21,499 nucleotides of DNA from Nostocoides sp. (lineage in GTDB: Bacteria; Actinomycetota; Actinomycetes; Actinomycetales; Dermatophilaceae), in assembly GCA_016702415.1 (NCBI GenBank), contig JADJEA010000028.1:1-21499 (forward strand), read 5' to 3'. The notes below the pieces were generated by a model. That model was not told the DNA's origin. It saw nothing but the letters and a program-made list of their open reading frames with translations, and ran no database searches. This document shows, one piece after another, positions 5,876 through 13,623 of the stretch. The position numbers and the translations under genes are program-made. Numbering within the stretch: position 1 is the first letter of the stretch; each line of letters opens with the position of its first letter.

Positions 5876-7435
5876 TCAATGGCAAGGCTTGGCCACGCCG
5901 GCACCGGTCCCCGCGCACGCGCGCTCCGCGTTCAGTCGGGTGGTCCACTTCGGGACGTCATAGGTCGAGGACGGGGTTCCTGCGGCGAGCGGGATGAGGT
6001 TGGTCATCTGACCGGGGTCGGTCTTGGAGTCGTACAACTCCTGGGTCACCGCCTTGCCCGCGCCGTCGTACGTGATGATGAAGGTGTAGCGGCCATCGGT
6101 GATGCTGGCCCACGTGGGGATCGGCGCAGGCTTCGACGGGGAGTAGCGCGGGTCGCGCCAATACTCTCCGAGAAGCAGCGTATGCCCGTTGGGTTGAGTA
6201 ACCAGTGAACGACCGTCAATACGTGGCAGGCTCGGGTCCACCGCTGTCCCGGTCACGGACAGGATCGTCGGAAGGATGTCGATATTCGAGACCTTCGCCT
6301 TCGGGGCAGCTGCAGCACTCGCGGTGCCTGGAGCGAACACACCGGGATAAGCGAGCATGAGCGGAACGCGCACCGACGGTGAGTACGGCACATACTTCTT
6401 GGAAAGTCCGTGTTCGCCGTACATCAGACCGTTGTCGGAGGTGAAGATCACCAGTGTCTTAGACAGTTGCCCCGATGCCCGGACTTGATCGATGATCGCA
6501 CCGAAGACGTCGTCCATGCTTTTCAACGCGCGTTGGGCGACCGGGCAAACGACGCCATAGCTGTACGGGTCGGTCAAGGGGAATGCCTGCACGTAGGCGG
6601 GCTTGTCGCTTCGGTCGGTCTCGACAACGGGGGGCGTGCAGCCTGGCACAGCGAGCGATCTATACCTCGGCTCCGTCATATTCCTCTTCGTGTTGTACTC
6701 GTCGTGGAGGTGAGGGGCCGTCGGGTCGATCTCGAGGTAGAAGGGCTTGCCTGTGTTGGCCTGGGCCAACGCCGTGGTGAGATAGGTGCGAATCTGGCCA
6801 CCGAGCCAGGTGGTCTGATAATTGAGACCAGTGATAGGATTCCCAACTATCTTCTTGACGCTTCCGTCCGGAAAAGTCGCTAGGAAATTGTAATACCATG
6901 CAGGAGCCGTCTCGGATGTGCAGTACTCCGTCGTCTGCCCGTTGTCGCAGGATCCCATGATCGTGATGTAGTCGTCGAAATTCGGAGGAACGGGCACAAG
7001 GTTGAGGTACTTGCCGAATAGTGCTGTTCGATATCCGCGGCGCTGCAGATAGGCAGCAATACTACCCCGAGTATCGAGAGTACCGCCGAGGCCTTGGCTG
7101 ATGACCCCTTCGTTGTGTGGATATCTTCCAACGAACGTCGACGCCCGACTCTGGCAGCATGAGGGCGAGGATACCTGGCTGTTGACGTAGCTGACGCCAT
7201 TACTCGAGAAAAAAGCGGCAGTCCGTGGCATGAATGCGGCCAAACGCGAGGCCTTGTCGAAGACCTGATCGTCGGTCTTCACCAGAATGACGTTCGGCGG
7301 GGTGGCGCCCAGAGATGCGAGATTGGGACCCCGATCAGACCCTCCATCGACCGGACTGGCCGCGGACGACCCGACGGCGACCCACGCCGCCACGAGCCCG
7401 GAGATGAATACTGTCCTGATGCAAAATCGATGCAT
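5876..7435 (-). CDS. Secreted sulfatase-family protein with atypical active-site motif
   Basis: The 519-residue product has a Sec-type signal peptide (MHRFCIRTVFISGLVAAWVAVGSSAAS). Sulfatase landmarks follow: NVILVKTDDQ (metal-binding Asp pair), CCQSRASTFVGRYPHNEGV (active-site segment), RGYRTALFGKYLN, PFYLEIDPTAPH and IFTSDNGLMYGEHGLSKK (metal-binding Asp-Asn). Family members hydrolyse sulfate esters using a formylglycine made from the first Cys of C-x-P/A-x-R. Here that motif is CCQSR, with Gln (CAG) in place of Pro, so maturation or activity is uncertain. The ATG at 7435 is chosen over an upstream one because GGAGG lies 5 bp before it and the signal peptide then starts correctly. Codon use is less GC-rich than that of korAB or nuoBCH, suggesting acquisition. 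It is divergent from korA. Confidence 0.88.
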   Translation of the reverse strand: MHRFCIRTVFISGLVAAWVAVGSSAASPVDGGSDRGPNLASLGATPPNVILVKTDDQVFDKASRLAAFMPRTAAFFSSNGVSYVNSQVSSPSCCQSRASTFVGRYPHNEGVISQGLGGTLDTRGSIAAYLQRRGYRTALFGKYLNLVPVPPNFDDYITIMGSCDNGQTTEYCTSETAPAWYYNFLATFPDGSVKKIVGNPITGLNYQTTWLGGQIRTYLTTALAQANTGKPFYLEIDPTAPHLHDEYNTKRNMTEPRYRSLAVPGCTPPVVETDRSDKPAYVQAFPLTDPYSYGVVCPVAQRALKSMDDVFGAIIDQVRASGQLSKTLVIFTSDNGLMYGEHGLSKKYVPYSPSVRVPLMLAYPGVFAPGTASAAAAPKAKVSNIDILPTILSVTGTAVDPSLPRIDGRSLVTQPNGHTLLLGEYWRDPRYSPSKPAPIPTWASITDGRYTFIITYDGAGKAVTQELYDSKTDPGQMTNLIPLAAGTPSSTYDVPKWTTRLNAERACAGTGAGVAKPCH

Positions 7436-7600
7436 GACTTCCTCCCTGACTCGACAGGGTCTCCGGAGGCCGTCCCCGCGGACAAGTCCCCTATCCGAGG
7501 GACATGAACCGGACCTCAAAGCACCGCCTCGCCGAGTCGAGGAGGTTAGGTGGCCCTACCATGGTCGGCGGCCGGATATCCGGCGACGAGCGAGGTGACC
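7436..7600. promoter_or_regulatory. Divergent promoter region between the sulfatase and korA
   Basis: This 165-bp gap holds no gene. On the plus strand TACCAT at 7557-7562 fits an actinobacterial -10 box, and GAGGTG at 7592-7597 is the korA ribosome binding site. On the minus strand GGAGG sits 5 bp before the sulfatase ATG. A small stem CCCTG-N6-CAGGG (7444-7459) lies near the sulfatase start. No convincing -35 box is visible. Confidence 0.4.
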
Positions 7601-9484
7601 ATGACGAACGACACCGTGACCAGGCCGGCCCCGACTCGGCTGCGCCGGGTCGTGATCCGGTTCGCCGGTGACTCCGGGGACGGGATGCAACTGACCGGCG
7701 ACCGGTTCACCGCCGAGACCGCCGGGGTCGGCAACGACCTCTCGACCCTGCCGAACTTCCCGGCCGAGATCCGCGCCCCTCAGGGCACGCTGCCGGGGGT
7801 CTCGAGCTTCCAACTCCATTTCGCCGACCACGACGTGCTCACGCCGGGCGACGCCCCCGACGTCCTCGTGGCGATGAACCCCGCCGCCCTCAAGGCCAAC
7901 CTCGCCGACCTCCCCCGCGGGGCGACCCTCATCGTCGACACCGACGAGTTCTCCGCCCGCAACCTCGCCAAGGTCGGGTATGCCGCCTCCCCCCTCACCG
8001 ACGGCTCTCTCGACAGTTGGCACCTCCATCCGGTCCCGTTGACGTCGATCACCGTCGAGGCCCTCGCGGGCTTTGAGACCCTGTCCCGCAAGGACAAGGA
8101 GCGGGCCAAGAATATGTTCGCCTTCGGGCTGCTGTCGTGGATGTACAGCCGGCCCATGGAGACGACGAAAGCGTTCCTGCAGAGCAAGTTCGGGGCCAAG
8201 CCCGACATCCTCGCCGCCAATATCGCCGCCATGGAGGCGGGCTGGAGCTATGGCGAGACGACGGAGAGTTTCGCCACGGCATACGAGGTCGCCCCGGCAC
8301 CGATGCCGAGCGGGACCTATCGCAATATCACCGGCAACACCGCGCTCGCCTACGGCCTCGTCGCGGGAGCACATCGCGCCGGCCTGCGCCTGGTCCTCGG
8401 GTCCTACCCCATCACCCCGGCGTCCGACATCCTCCACACCCTCTCCGGGCTGAAGCGCTTCGGCGTCATGACCCTCCAGGCGGAGGACGAGATCGCCGGC
8501 ATCGGCATCGCGCTCGGGGCGAGCTTCGGTGGAGCGCTGGGGGTGACCAGCACGAGCGGACCGGGCCTGGCGCTCAAGGCCGAGACGATCGGGCTCGCGG
8601 TCAGCCTCGAACTCCCGCTCGTCATCATCGATGTGCAGCGGGGGGGCCCGTCCACGGGCCTGCCCACGAAGACCGAGCAGGCCGACCTGCTCCAGGCGAT
8701 GTTCGGACGCAATGGCGAGGCGCCCGTCCCGATCGTCGCTCCCCGCTCCCCCGCGGACTGCTTCGACGCGGCCATCGAGGCGGTGCGGATCGCCACGGCA
8801 TACCGCACCCCGGTCGTCGTCCTCTCGGACGGCTATCTCGCCAACGGCTCCGAACCGTGGAATCTCCCCGACATCGCCGCCCTGCCGGATCTGACCGTCG
8901 AGTTCGCGACCGAACGCAATGGGGTCGACGAGTCCGGTCGGCCCGCCTTCCACCCCTACGCCCGCGATCCCAAGACCCTCGCCCGGCCGTGGGCCGTGCC
9001 CGGGACGGCGGGTCTGGAGCACCGCATCGGCGGGATCGAGAAGGCCGACATCACCGGCAATATCAGTTACGACCCCGACAACCATCAGCGCATGACCGAC
9101 CTACGCCAGGCGAAGGTGGACGGCATCGCCTCCACCATCGCGCCGCTCGCGGTGGACGACCCCTCCGGTGACGCCGACGTCCTGGTGATCGGGTGGGGAT
9201 CGACATACGGCCCCATCGCGGCGGCGGCGCGTGAGGTGCGCGCGGGCGGCGGGCGAGTCGCGACCGCGCATCTGCGCCACCTCGCTCCGTTTCCCGCCAA
9301 CACCGGCGACATCGTGCGCGGCTACCGCCGGGTGCTGGTCCCCGAGATGAACGGTGGGCACCTGGCGCTGCTTCTGCGGGCCCGCTTCCTCATCGACGCC
9401 CAGTCGTATGCCCGGGTGCGCGGCCTGCCGTTCACCACCGGTGAACTCGTCGATGCCATCCTCGCGACAACCGAATCGGCCTAA
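7601..9484 (+). CDS. korA: 2-oxoglutarate:ferredoxin oxidoreductase, alpha subunit (gamma-alpha fusion)
   Basis: Together with KorB this enzyme converts 2-oxoglutarate, CoA and oxidised ferredoxin to succinyl-CoA, CO2 and reduced ferredoxin. The 627-residue protein starts with the gamma domain (VVIRFAGDSGDGMQLTGDRF, residues 15-34; roughly 15-190) and continues with the alpha (pyrimidine-binding) domain: GSYPITPASDILHTL, QAEDEIAGIGIALGASFGGA, TSTSGPGLALKAETIGLAV and QRGGPSTGLPTKTEQADLL. The C-terminal part contains VLVIGWGSTYGPIAAAAREV and VPEMNGGHLALLLRARFL. The ATG at 7601 is preferred over one 17 codons upstream because GAGGTG precedes it. This gamma-alpha fusion, two-subunit form is usual in actinobacteria. 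korB follows after 45 bp. It is divergent from the second nuo set. The frame is intact. Confidence 0.95.
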   Translation: MTNDTVTRPAPTRLRRVVIRFAGDSGDGMQLTGDRFTAETAGVGNDLSTLPNFPAEIRAPQGTLPGVSSFQLHFADHDVLTPGDAPDVLVAMNPAALKANLADLPRGATLIVDTDEFSARNLAKVGYAASPLTDGSLDSWHLHPVPLTSITVEALAGFETLSRKDKERAKNMFAFGLLSWMYSRPMETTKAFLQSKFGAKPDILAANIAAMEAGWSYGETTESFATAYEVAPAPMPSGTYRNITGNTALAYGLVAGAHRAGLRLVLGSYPITPASDILHTLSGLKRFGVMTLQAEDEIAGIGIALGASFGGALGVTSTSGPGLALKAETIGLAVSLELPLVIIDVQRGGPSTGLPTKTEQADLLQAMFGRNGEAPVPIVAPRSPADCFDAAIEAVRIATAYRTPVVVLSDGYLANGSEPWNLPDIAALPDLTVEFATERNGVDESGRPAFHPYARDPKTLARPWAVPGTAGLEHRIGGIEKADITGNISYDPDNHQRMTDLRQAKVDGIASTIAPLAVDDPSGDADVLVIGWGSTYGPIAAAAREVRAGGGRVATAHLRHLAPFPANTGDIVRGYRRVLVPEMNGGHLALLLRARFLIDAQSYARVRGLPFTTGELVDAILATTESA

Positions 9485-9529
9485 TATTGTTCAAGCCGAA
9501 ACTATCGTCACCGACCACGAGACCGTGAG

Positions 9530-10666
9530 ATGTCCCTGACCACTCAGCCCCGCAGCCGCCGCGAGACCGGTGTCGACCCCAGTCCACTCGGTATGCCGCT
9601 GCCTCACGGCCTCGCGTCCGTGCCGCGGCTGGACCCGGACGGTCCCGCGCCGACGCGCAAGGACTATGCCTCCGATCAAGAGGTCCGGTGGTGCCCGGGC
9701 TGTGGCGACTACATCATTCTCAACACGGTGCAGGCGTTCCTCCCGGCGCTCGGGCTCCGGAAGGAGAACATCGTCTTCGTCTCGGGGATCGGGTGCTCCT
9801 CCCGCTTCCCCTACTATCTCGACACCTTCGGGATGCACTCGATCCACGGACGCGCCCCGGCTATCGCCACCGGCTTGGCGACGGCCCGGCCGGATCTGTC
9901 GGTCTGGGTCGTCACCGGGGACGGGGATGCCCTCTCGATCGGCGGCAACCACCTCATCCACGCGCTTCGCCGCAATGTCAATCTGACCATCCTCCTGTTC
10001 AACAACCGGATCTACGGGCTGACGAAAGGGCAGTACTCCCCCACCTCCGAGCAGGGCAAGATCACGAAATCGAGCCCCGTCGGCTCTGTCGACACCCCGT
10101 TCAACCCGGTCAGCCTGGCCCTCGGCGCGGAGGCCACCTTCGTCGCCCGCAGCCTCGACAACGACCGGGCCCACCTCGGCGAGATCCTCAAGGCCGCAGC
10201 GGCGCACCGCGGGACCGCCCTGGTCGAGATCTATCAGAACTGCCCGATCTTCAACGATGGCGCCTTCGACGCGATCAAGGACCGCGATCAGCAGGCTGCC
10301 CGTCTGGTCCACCTCGTCCACGGCGAGCCCGTGCGGATCGGTGCCGAGCCGTCGCGACAGGTGCTGGTCCGGGTCGCCGATGGCGCGCTGCGCTTCGTCG
10401 CCGAGGCCGAGGCGGCGGGTGCCGGTGAGGTCGTCGTCCACGACGCCCACGCCGACGACCCGAGCCAGCAGTTCGCCCTCAGCCGCCTCGACGGTGCCGG
10501 GATGACTCAGGTCCCGATGGGCATCTTCCGGCAGGTGGAGCGGCCGACCTATGACGACGGCGTCCGGGCCCAGATCGACGCCGCGGTGACCACGGCCGGC
10601 GGCCCCGCCGACGATGCCGACCTCCACGCCCTGCTCGCCGGCAAGGACACCTGGACCGTGGAGTGA
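9530..10666 (+). CDS. korB: 2-oxoglutarate:ferredoxin oxidoreductase, beta subunit
   Basis: This 378-residue protein is the thiamine-diphosphate-binding subunit of Kor. The sequence shows WCPGCGDYIIL (Fe-S/TPP region, near residue 52), GIGCSSRFPYYLDTFGMHSIHGRAPAIATGLA, the TPP-Mg motif GDGDALSIGGNHLIHALRRN closing with LTILLFNNRIYGLTKGQYSPTS, and EIYQNCPIFNDGAF. Cysteines in CPGCG, GIGC and QNCPIFN can supply the [4Fe-4S] cluster of this class. The C-terminal 100 residues are the actinobacterial extension. The ribosome binding site is weak (GTGAG). Its TGA stop overlaps the GTG start of the next gene. The pair provides low-potential ferredoxin and can bypass the 2-oxoglutarate dehydrogenase step of the TCA cycle. 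Confidence 0.95.
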   Translation: MSLTTQPRSRRETGVDPSPLGMPLPHGLASVPRLDPDGPAPTRKDYASDQEVRWCPGCGDYIILNTVQAFLPALGLRKENIVFVSGIGCSSRFPYYLDTFGMHSIHGRAPAIATGLATARPDLSVWVVTGDGDALSIGGNHLIHALRRNVNLTILLFNNRIYGLTKGQYSPTSEQGKITKSSPVGSVDTPFNPVSLALGAEATFVARSLDNDRAHLGEILKAAAAHRGTALVEIYQNCPIFNDGAFDAIKDRDQQAARLVHLVHGEPVRIGAEPSRQVLVRVADGALRFVAEAEAAGAGEVVVHDAHADDPSQQFALSRLDGAGMTQVPMGIFRQVERPTYDDGVRAQIDAAVTTAGGPADDADLHALLAGKDTWTVE

Positions 10667-11591
10667 CCTCCAACGCCGATGAGGTGAGGCGGGGCACGGC
10701 ATACGGCGTGCTCGCGTATTGCATCTGGGGCCTGTTCCCGCTCTATTTCCACGCCCTCAAACCGGCCGGAGCGTGGGAGGTGCTCGCCCATCGCATCCTC
10801 TGGACGATGCTCCTGTGCCTCGTGGTGCTCATGGTGCGTCGGGATTGGGCCTGGATTCGCGATGTCGTCCGCCGCCCGGCCCTGGCCGGCGGCCTGACGC
10901 TCGCGGCCCTGTTCATCGCCGTCAACTGGGTCATCTATGTCTTCGCGGTCCTGCACGGGCATACCTACGAGGCTGCCCTCGGGTACTTCCCTCAACCCCA
11001 TCCTCACCGTCGCGCTGGGGTCGTTGTCCTCGGCGAGGGCCTGCGCCCGCTGCAGTGGGTCGCGGTCGCGATCGGCGCCGTCGCCGCGGGCTATCTCGCC
11101 GTCGAGGCGGCCACTTCCCCGTCGTGGCGCTCAGCCTCGCGGCGTCGTTCGGGTTGTACTCCCTCCTGAAGAAGCGCCTCGGCGTCAGCCTCCAGCCGTG
11201 GCACACCCTGTTCGCCGAGACCGCCGTCCTGACCCCAGTGGCCGGGGTCATTCTCCTGGTGATCGCACGCCAGGGCGATCTGACGTATGGCGCGGGCCCC
11301 CGCCATACGGTCCTTCTCACTCTCGCGGGGGTCGTGACCGCGCTCCCGCTGCTGTGCTTCGCTGCCGCCGCGCAGCGGGTGCCGCTGGTGACCATCGGGT
11401 TGATGCAGTTCATCACGCCCGTCATCCAACTGCTCATCGGGGTGCTCGTCCTCGGTGAGCGCGTCAGCGCCGCGTTGTGGGTGGGCTTCGGGATCGTCTG
11501 GTTCGCGCTGACCGTTCTGACCGTGGACTCGGTGGCCGCGGCGCGACGCGGGCGGAGCACCCCCGCCGCGGTCGAGCCGTCCAGCGCCTGA
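10663..11591 (+). CDS. rarD: RarD-type EamA-family permease (frame interrupted by three indels)
   Basis: The product belongs to the drug/metabolite transporter superfamily, RarD subgroup, with about ten membrane segments and no firmly known substrate. Motifs are GVLAYCIWGLFPLYFHALKPAGAWEVLAHRILW at the N-terminus, FIAVNWVIYVFAVLHGHTYEAALGYF in the middle, and ASFGLYSLLKK plus LMQFITPVIQLLIGVLVLGE in the second repeat. The start GTG overlaps the korB stop as GTGA, implying translational coupling. Three single-base indels break the frame: an extra C near 10988, a missing G near 11020 (which restores the frame) and a missing G near 11111. All are in homopolymer runs and correcting them gives a standard RarD, so I treat the gene as intact in the organism. 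Length after correction is about 309 residues. Confidence 0.82.
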
Positions 11592-11608
11592 CCTGGCATG
11601 ATCTGCCC

Positions 11609-12534
11609 GTGAGTGCCCGCGCCGACCTGACGAAATACGCGTGGCTGTCGATCACGGCGGCGGTGGTGACCATCGCGTTGAAGTTCGGGGCCTATGTCCT
11701 CACCGGGTCGGTGGGCCTGCTCTCGGATGCCGCCGAGTCGATCGTCAACCTGGTCGCCGCGTTCGTCGCCCTGCTCGCGCTTCATGTCGCCGCGCAGCCC
11801 GCCGACGACGACCACCACTTCGGGCATTCGAAGGCAGAGTACTTCTCCGCGGTCGTCGAGGGCCTGATGATCTTCGTGCCGCCATCTTCATCCTGCTGAC
11901 ATCGGTCCAGCGCTTCCTCCACCCGCACCCCTCGAGAATGTCGGGATCGGGCTGGCGATCTCCATCGCCGCCTCGCTGGTCAACGGGCTGGTCGCGCTGG
12001 TGTTGCTGCGGGCCGGGCGCACTCACAACTCGATCACCCTCATTGCCGACGGCAAGCACCTCTTGACGGACGTATGGACGTCGGTCGGGGTCGTCGCCGG
12101 CGTCCTGCTCGTCGGCCTGACCAAGTGGGACCGGCTCGACCCGGTCATTGCTTTCCTGGTGGGCTGCAACATCATCTGGACCGGTTGGCACCTGATCCGG
12201 CACTCCGTTGACGGCCTCATGGACAAGGCCATCGACGCCGAGCGGCTCGCGGCGATCACCGGGGTCTTGGATCGGCATACCTCTCCGGAGGTGCAGTATC
12301 ACGGTCTGCGGACCCGGGAGGCCGGACATCGGGTCTTCGGGTCGCTCCATGTCCTGGTCCCTGGGTCCTGGACCAGTCCAGCAGGGACATGACCTCGTCG
12401 AGACGATCGAGGACGATCTGGCCGCGACCATCCCCGACCTCGACATGTCGGTTCACTTGGAGCCGCGGGAGGACCCGCGCTCGTACGAAAGCGGCGTCAG
12501 CCGTCCCGCGGATCTCTTCCCCGACCCGGCCTGA
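11609..12534 (+). CDS. Cation diffusion facilitator (CDF) family transporter, frameshifted in this sequence
   Basis: CDF proteins export divalent metals (Zn, Fe, Mn or similar) in exchange for protons. From a GTG at 11609 the N-terminus reads LTKYAWLSITAAVVTIALKFGAYVLTGSVGLLSDAAESIVN, with the Asp of the TM2 metal site, then DDDHHFGHSKAEYFSAVVEGLMIF, a His/Asp-rich loop. In the next frame come THNSITLIADGKHLLTDVWTSVGVVAGVLL (the TM5 HxxxD metal site) and a cytoplasmic domain ending VHLEPREDPRSYESGVSRPADLFPDPA. Indels near 11880 (missing G), 11930 (missing C) and 12370 (extra base) split it. Corrected length is about 308 residues, normal for the family. Metal specificity cannot be read from the sequence. 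It lies 17 bp after rarD and may share its transcript. Confidence 0.85.
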
Positions 12535-12615
12535 CCTGGGCTGCGACCCTGTCCGCCACGTCCTGAGCCCACGTCGTCGACCCATCTCGGGCTCCGGGGA
12601 CGCCCTGGGGGCGGC
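12535..12615. other. Convergent intergenic gap
   Basis: These 81 bp lie between the ends of the CDF gene (plus strand) and the polyprenyl synthase gene (minus strand). Bidirectional termination would be expected, but no strong hairpin with a T-run was found. Confidence 0.5.
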
Positions 12616-13619
12616 CTACTGGTCGCGCTGGACGACGCGGAGGGCGAGGTGCCCGAGCGCCGCCTTGATCTCGCCGTCGGGCAAGGGGCGCGAGAGCACG
12701 TCCTGGGCGGCGAGGGCCATCGCGAGGGTCTCCGCGCGGGCACGATCCATGGCCGGATGAACCCGCAGCAGGGGCGAGCTCTCGGCCAGTTCGGCCTCGG
12801 TGTGCGTGGGTTGACGCAAGAGCTCCTGGAGTCGGACGTCGGCGGGATCGGTCGACTCGAGGGCATAGATGATCGGCAGGGTGCGCTTGCCCTCACGGAT
12901 ATCGGTGCCGGGCATCTTGCCGAGCACCTCTCCCGTCGAGGAGATGTCGATGAGGTCATCCGCCAGCTGGAAGGCGATGCCGATGCGCTCGCCGTACTCC
13001 CGCACCACGTCGATGGTCTCTCGGGAGCACCCGGAGAGCAGGGCGCCATAGCGGGCGGCCGTCGCGATGAGCACTCCGGTCTTATCGGCCAGGACCCCCA
13101 GGTAGTAGGCGTGCGGGTCCGTCCCCGGTGGGCACGGGCGGTCGTCGCGGATCTGGCCGGAGCACAGCCGGATGAACGTCTGGCTCTGGATCTTTACCGC
13201 CTCGGGTCCGAGATCGGCGATGATGTCCGACGCCGTGCCGAAGAGGAGGTCGCCGACGAGGATGGCCGTCGAGTTGTCGTACTTCGCGTTGGCGCTCGGC
13301 GAACCCCGCCGGGTGTCCGCCTCGTCCATGACGTCGTCGTGGTAGAGCGAGGCGAGGTGGGTCAGCTCCACGCCAGCCGCAGCGGCGATGACCTCCGGTG
13401 AGATGCCCGATCCCAACTCGGCCGTCAACATCGTCAACAGCGGCCGGAACCGCTTGCCCCCGGCCAGCAGCAGGTGGGCATTCGCCTCCGCGATGAAGGG
13501 GTCGCGATGCTCGACGCGGGATTCCAGGAGGTCCTCGACCGCGCTCAGGCCCGCGTCGAGACGCGCCGGAGGGCATCCGAGAGCCCCGGGAGAGCGGGTG
13601 CGGTGGCGCAGCTCGGCAT
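12616..13619 (-). CDS. Polyprenyl diphosphate synthase (probable menaquinone side-chain synthase)
   Basis: This trans-prenyltransferase extends an allylic diphosphate with isopentenyl units. The sequence has LLLAGGKRFRPLLTMLTAELG (substrate-binding GGKRxRP), the first Asp-rich motif in LASLYHDDVMDEADTRRGSPSANAKYDN, and the second in GIAFQLADDLIDISSTGEVLGKMPGTDIREGKRTLPII. About 334 residues is normal for long-chain synthases. The ATG at 13619 lies 4 bp after the nuoN stop, so the gene is probably the last of the nuo operon, consistent with menaquinone being the acceptor of this complex I. One missing base near 13565 (in CGGCG) breaks the frame after about 18 codons; downstream of it the frame is open to the TAG at 12616. 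Chain length cannot be predicted reliably. Confidence 0.85.
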
Positions 13620-13623
13620 ACGG

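Noticed and set aside
7444..7459. Small hairpin CCCTG-N6-CAGGG near the sulfatase start as a riboswitch or terminator
   Set aside because: A five-base stem is expected by chance in this composition and lacks other riboswitch features.
7556..9085. Minus-strand open frame of about 509 codons inside korA
   Set aside because: Shadow of korA, with no recognisable motif and a composition typical of antisense frames.
9491..10702. Minus-strand open frame of about 403 codons over korB
   Set aside because: Antisense to korB, rich in Arg/Gly/Glu/Val repeats, with no ribosome binding site or family motif.
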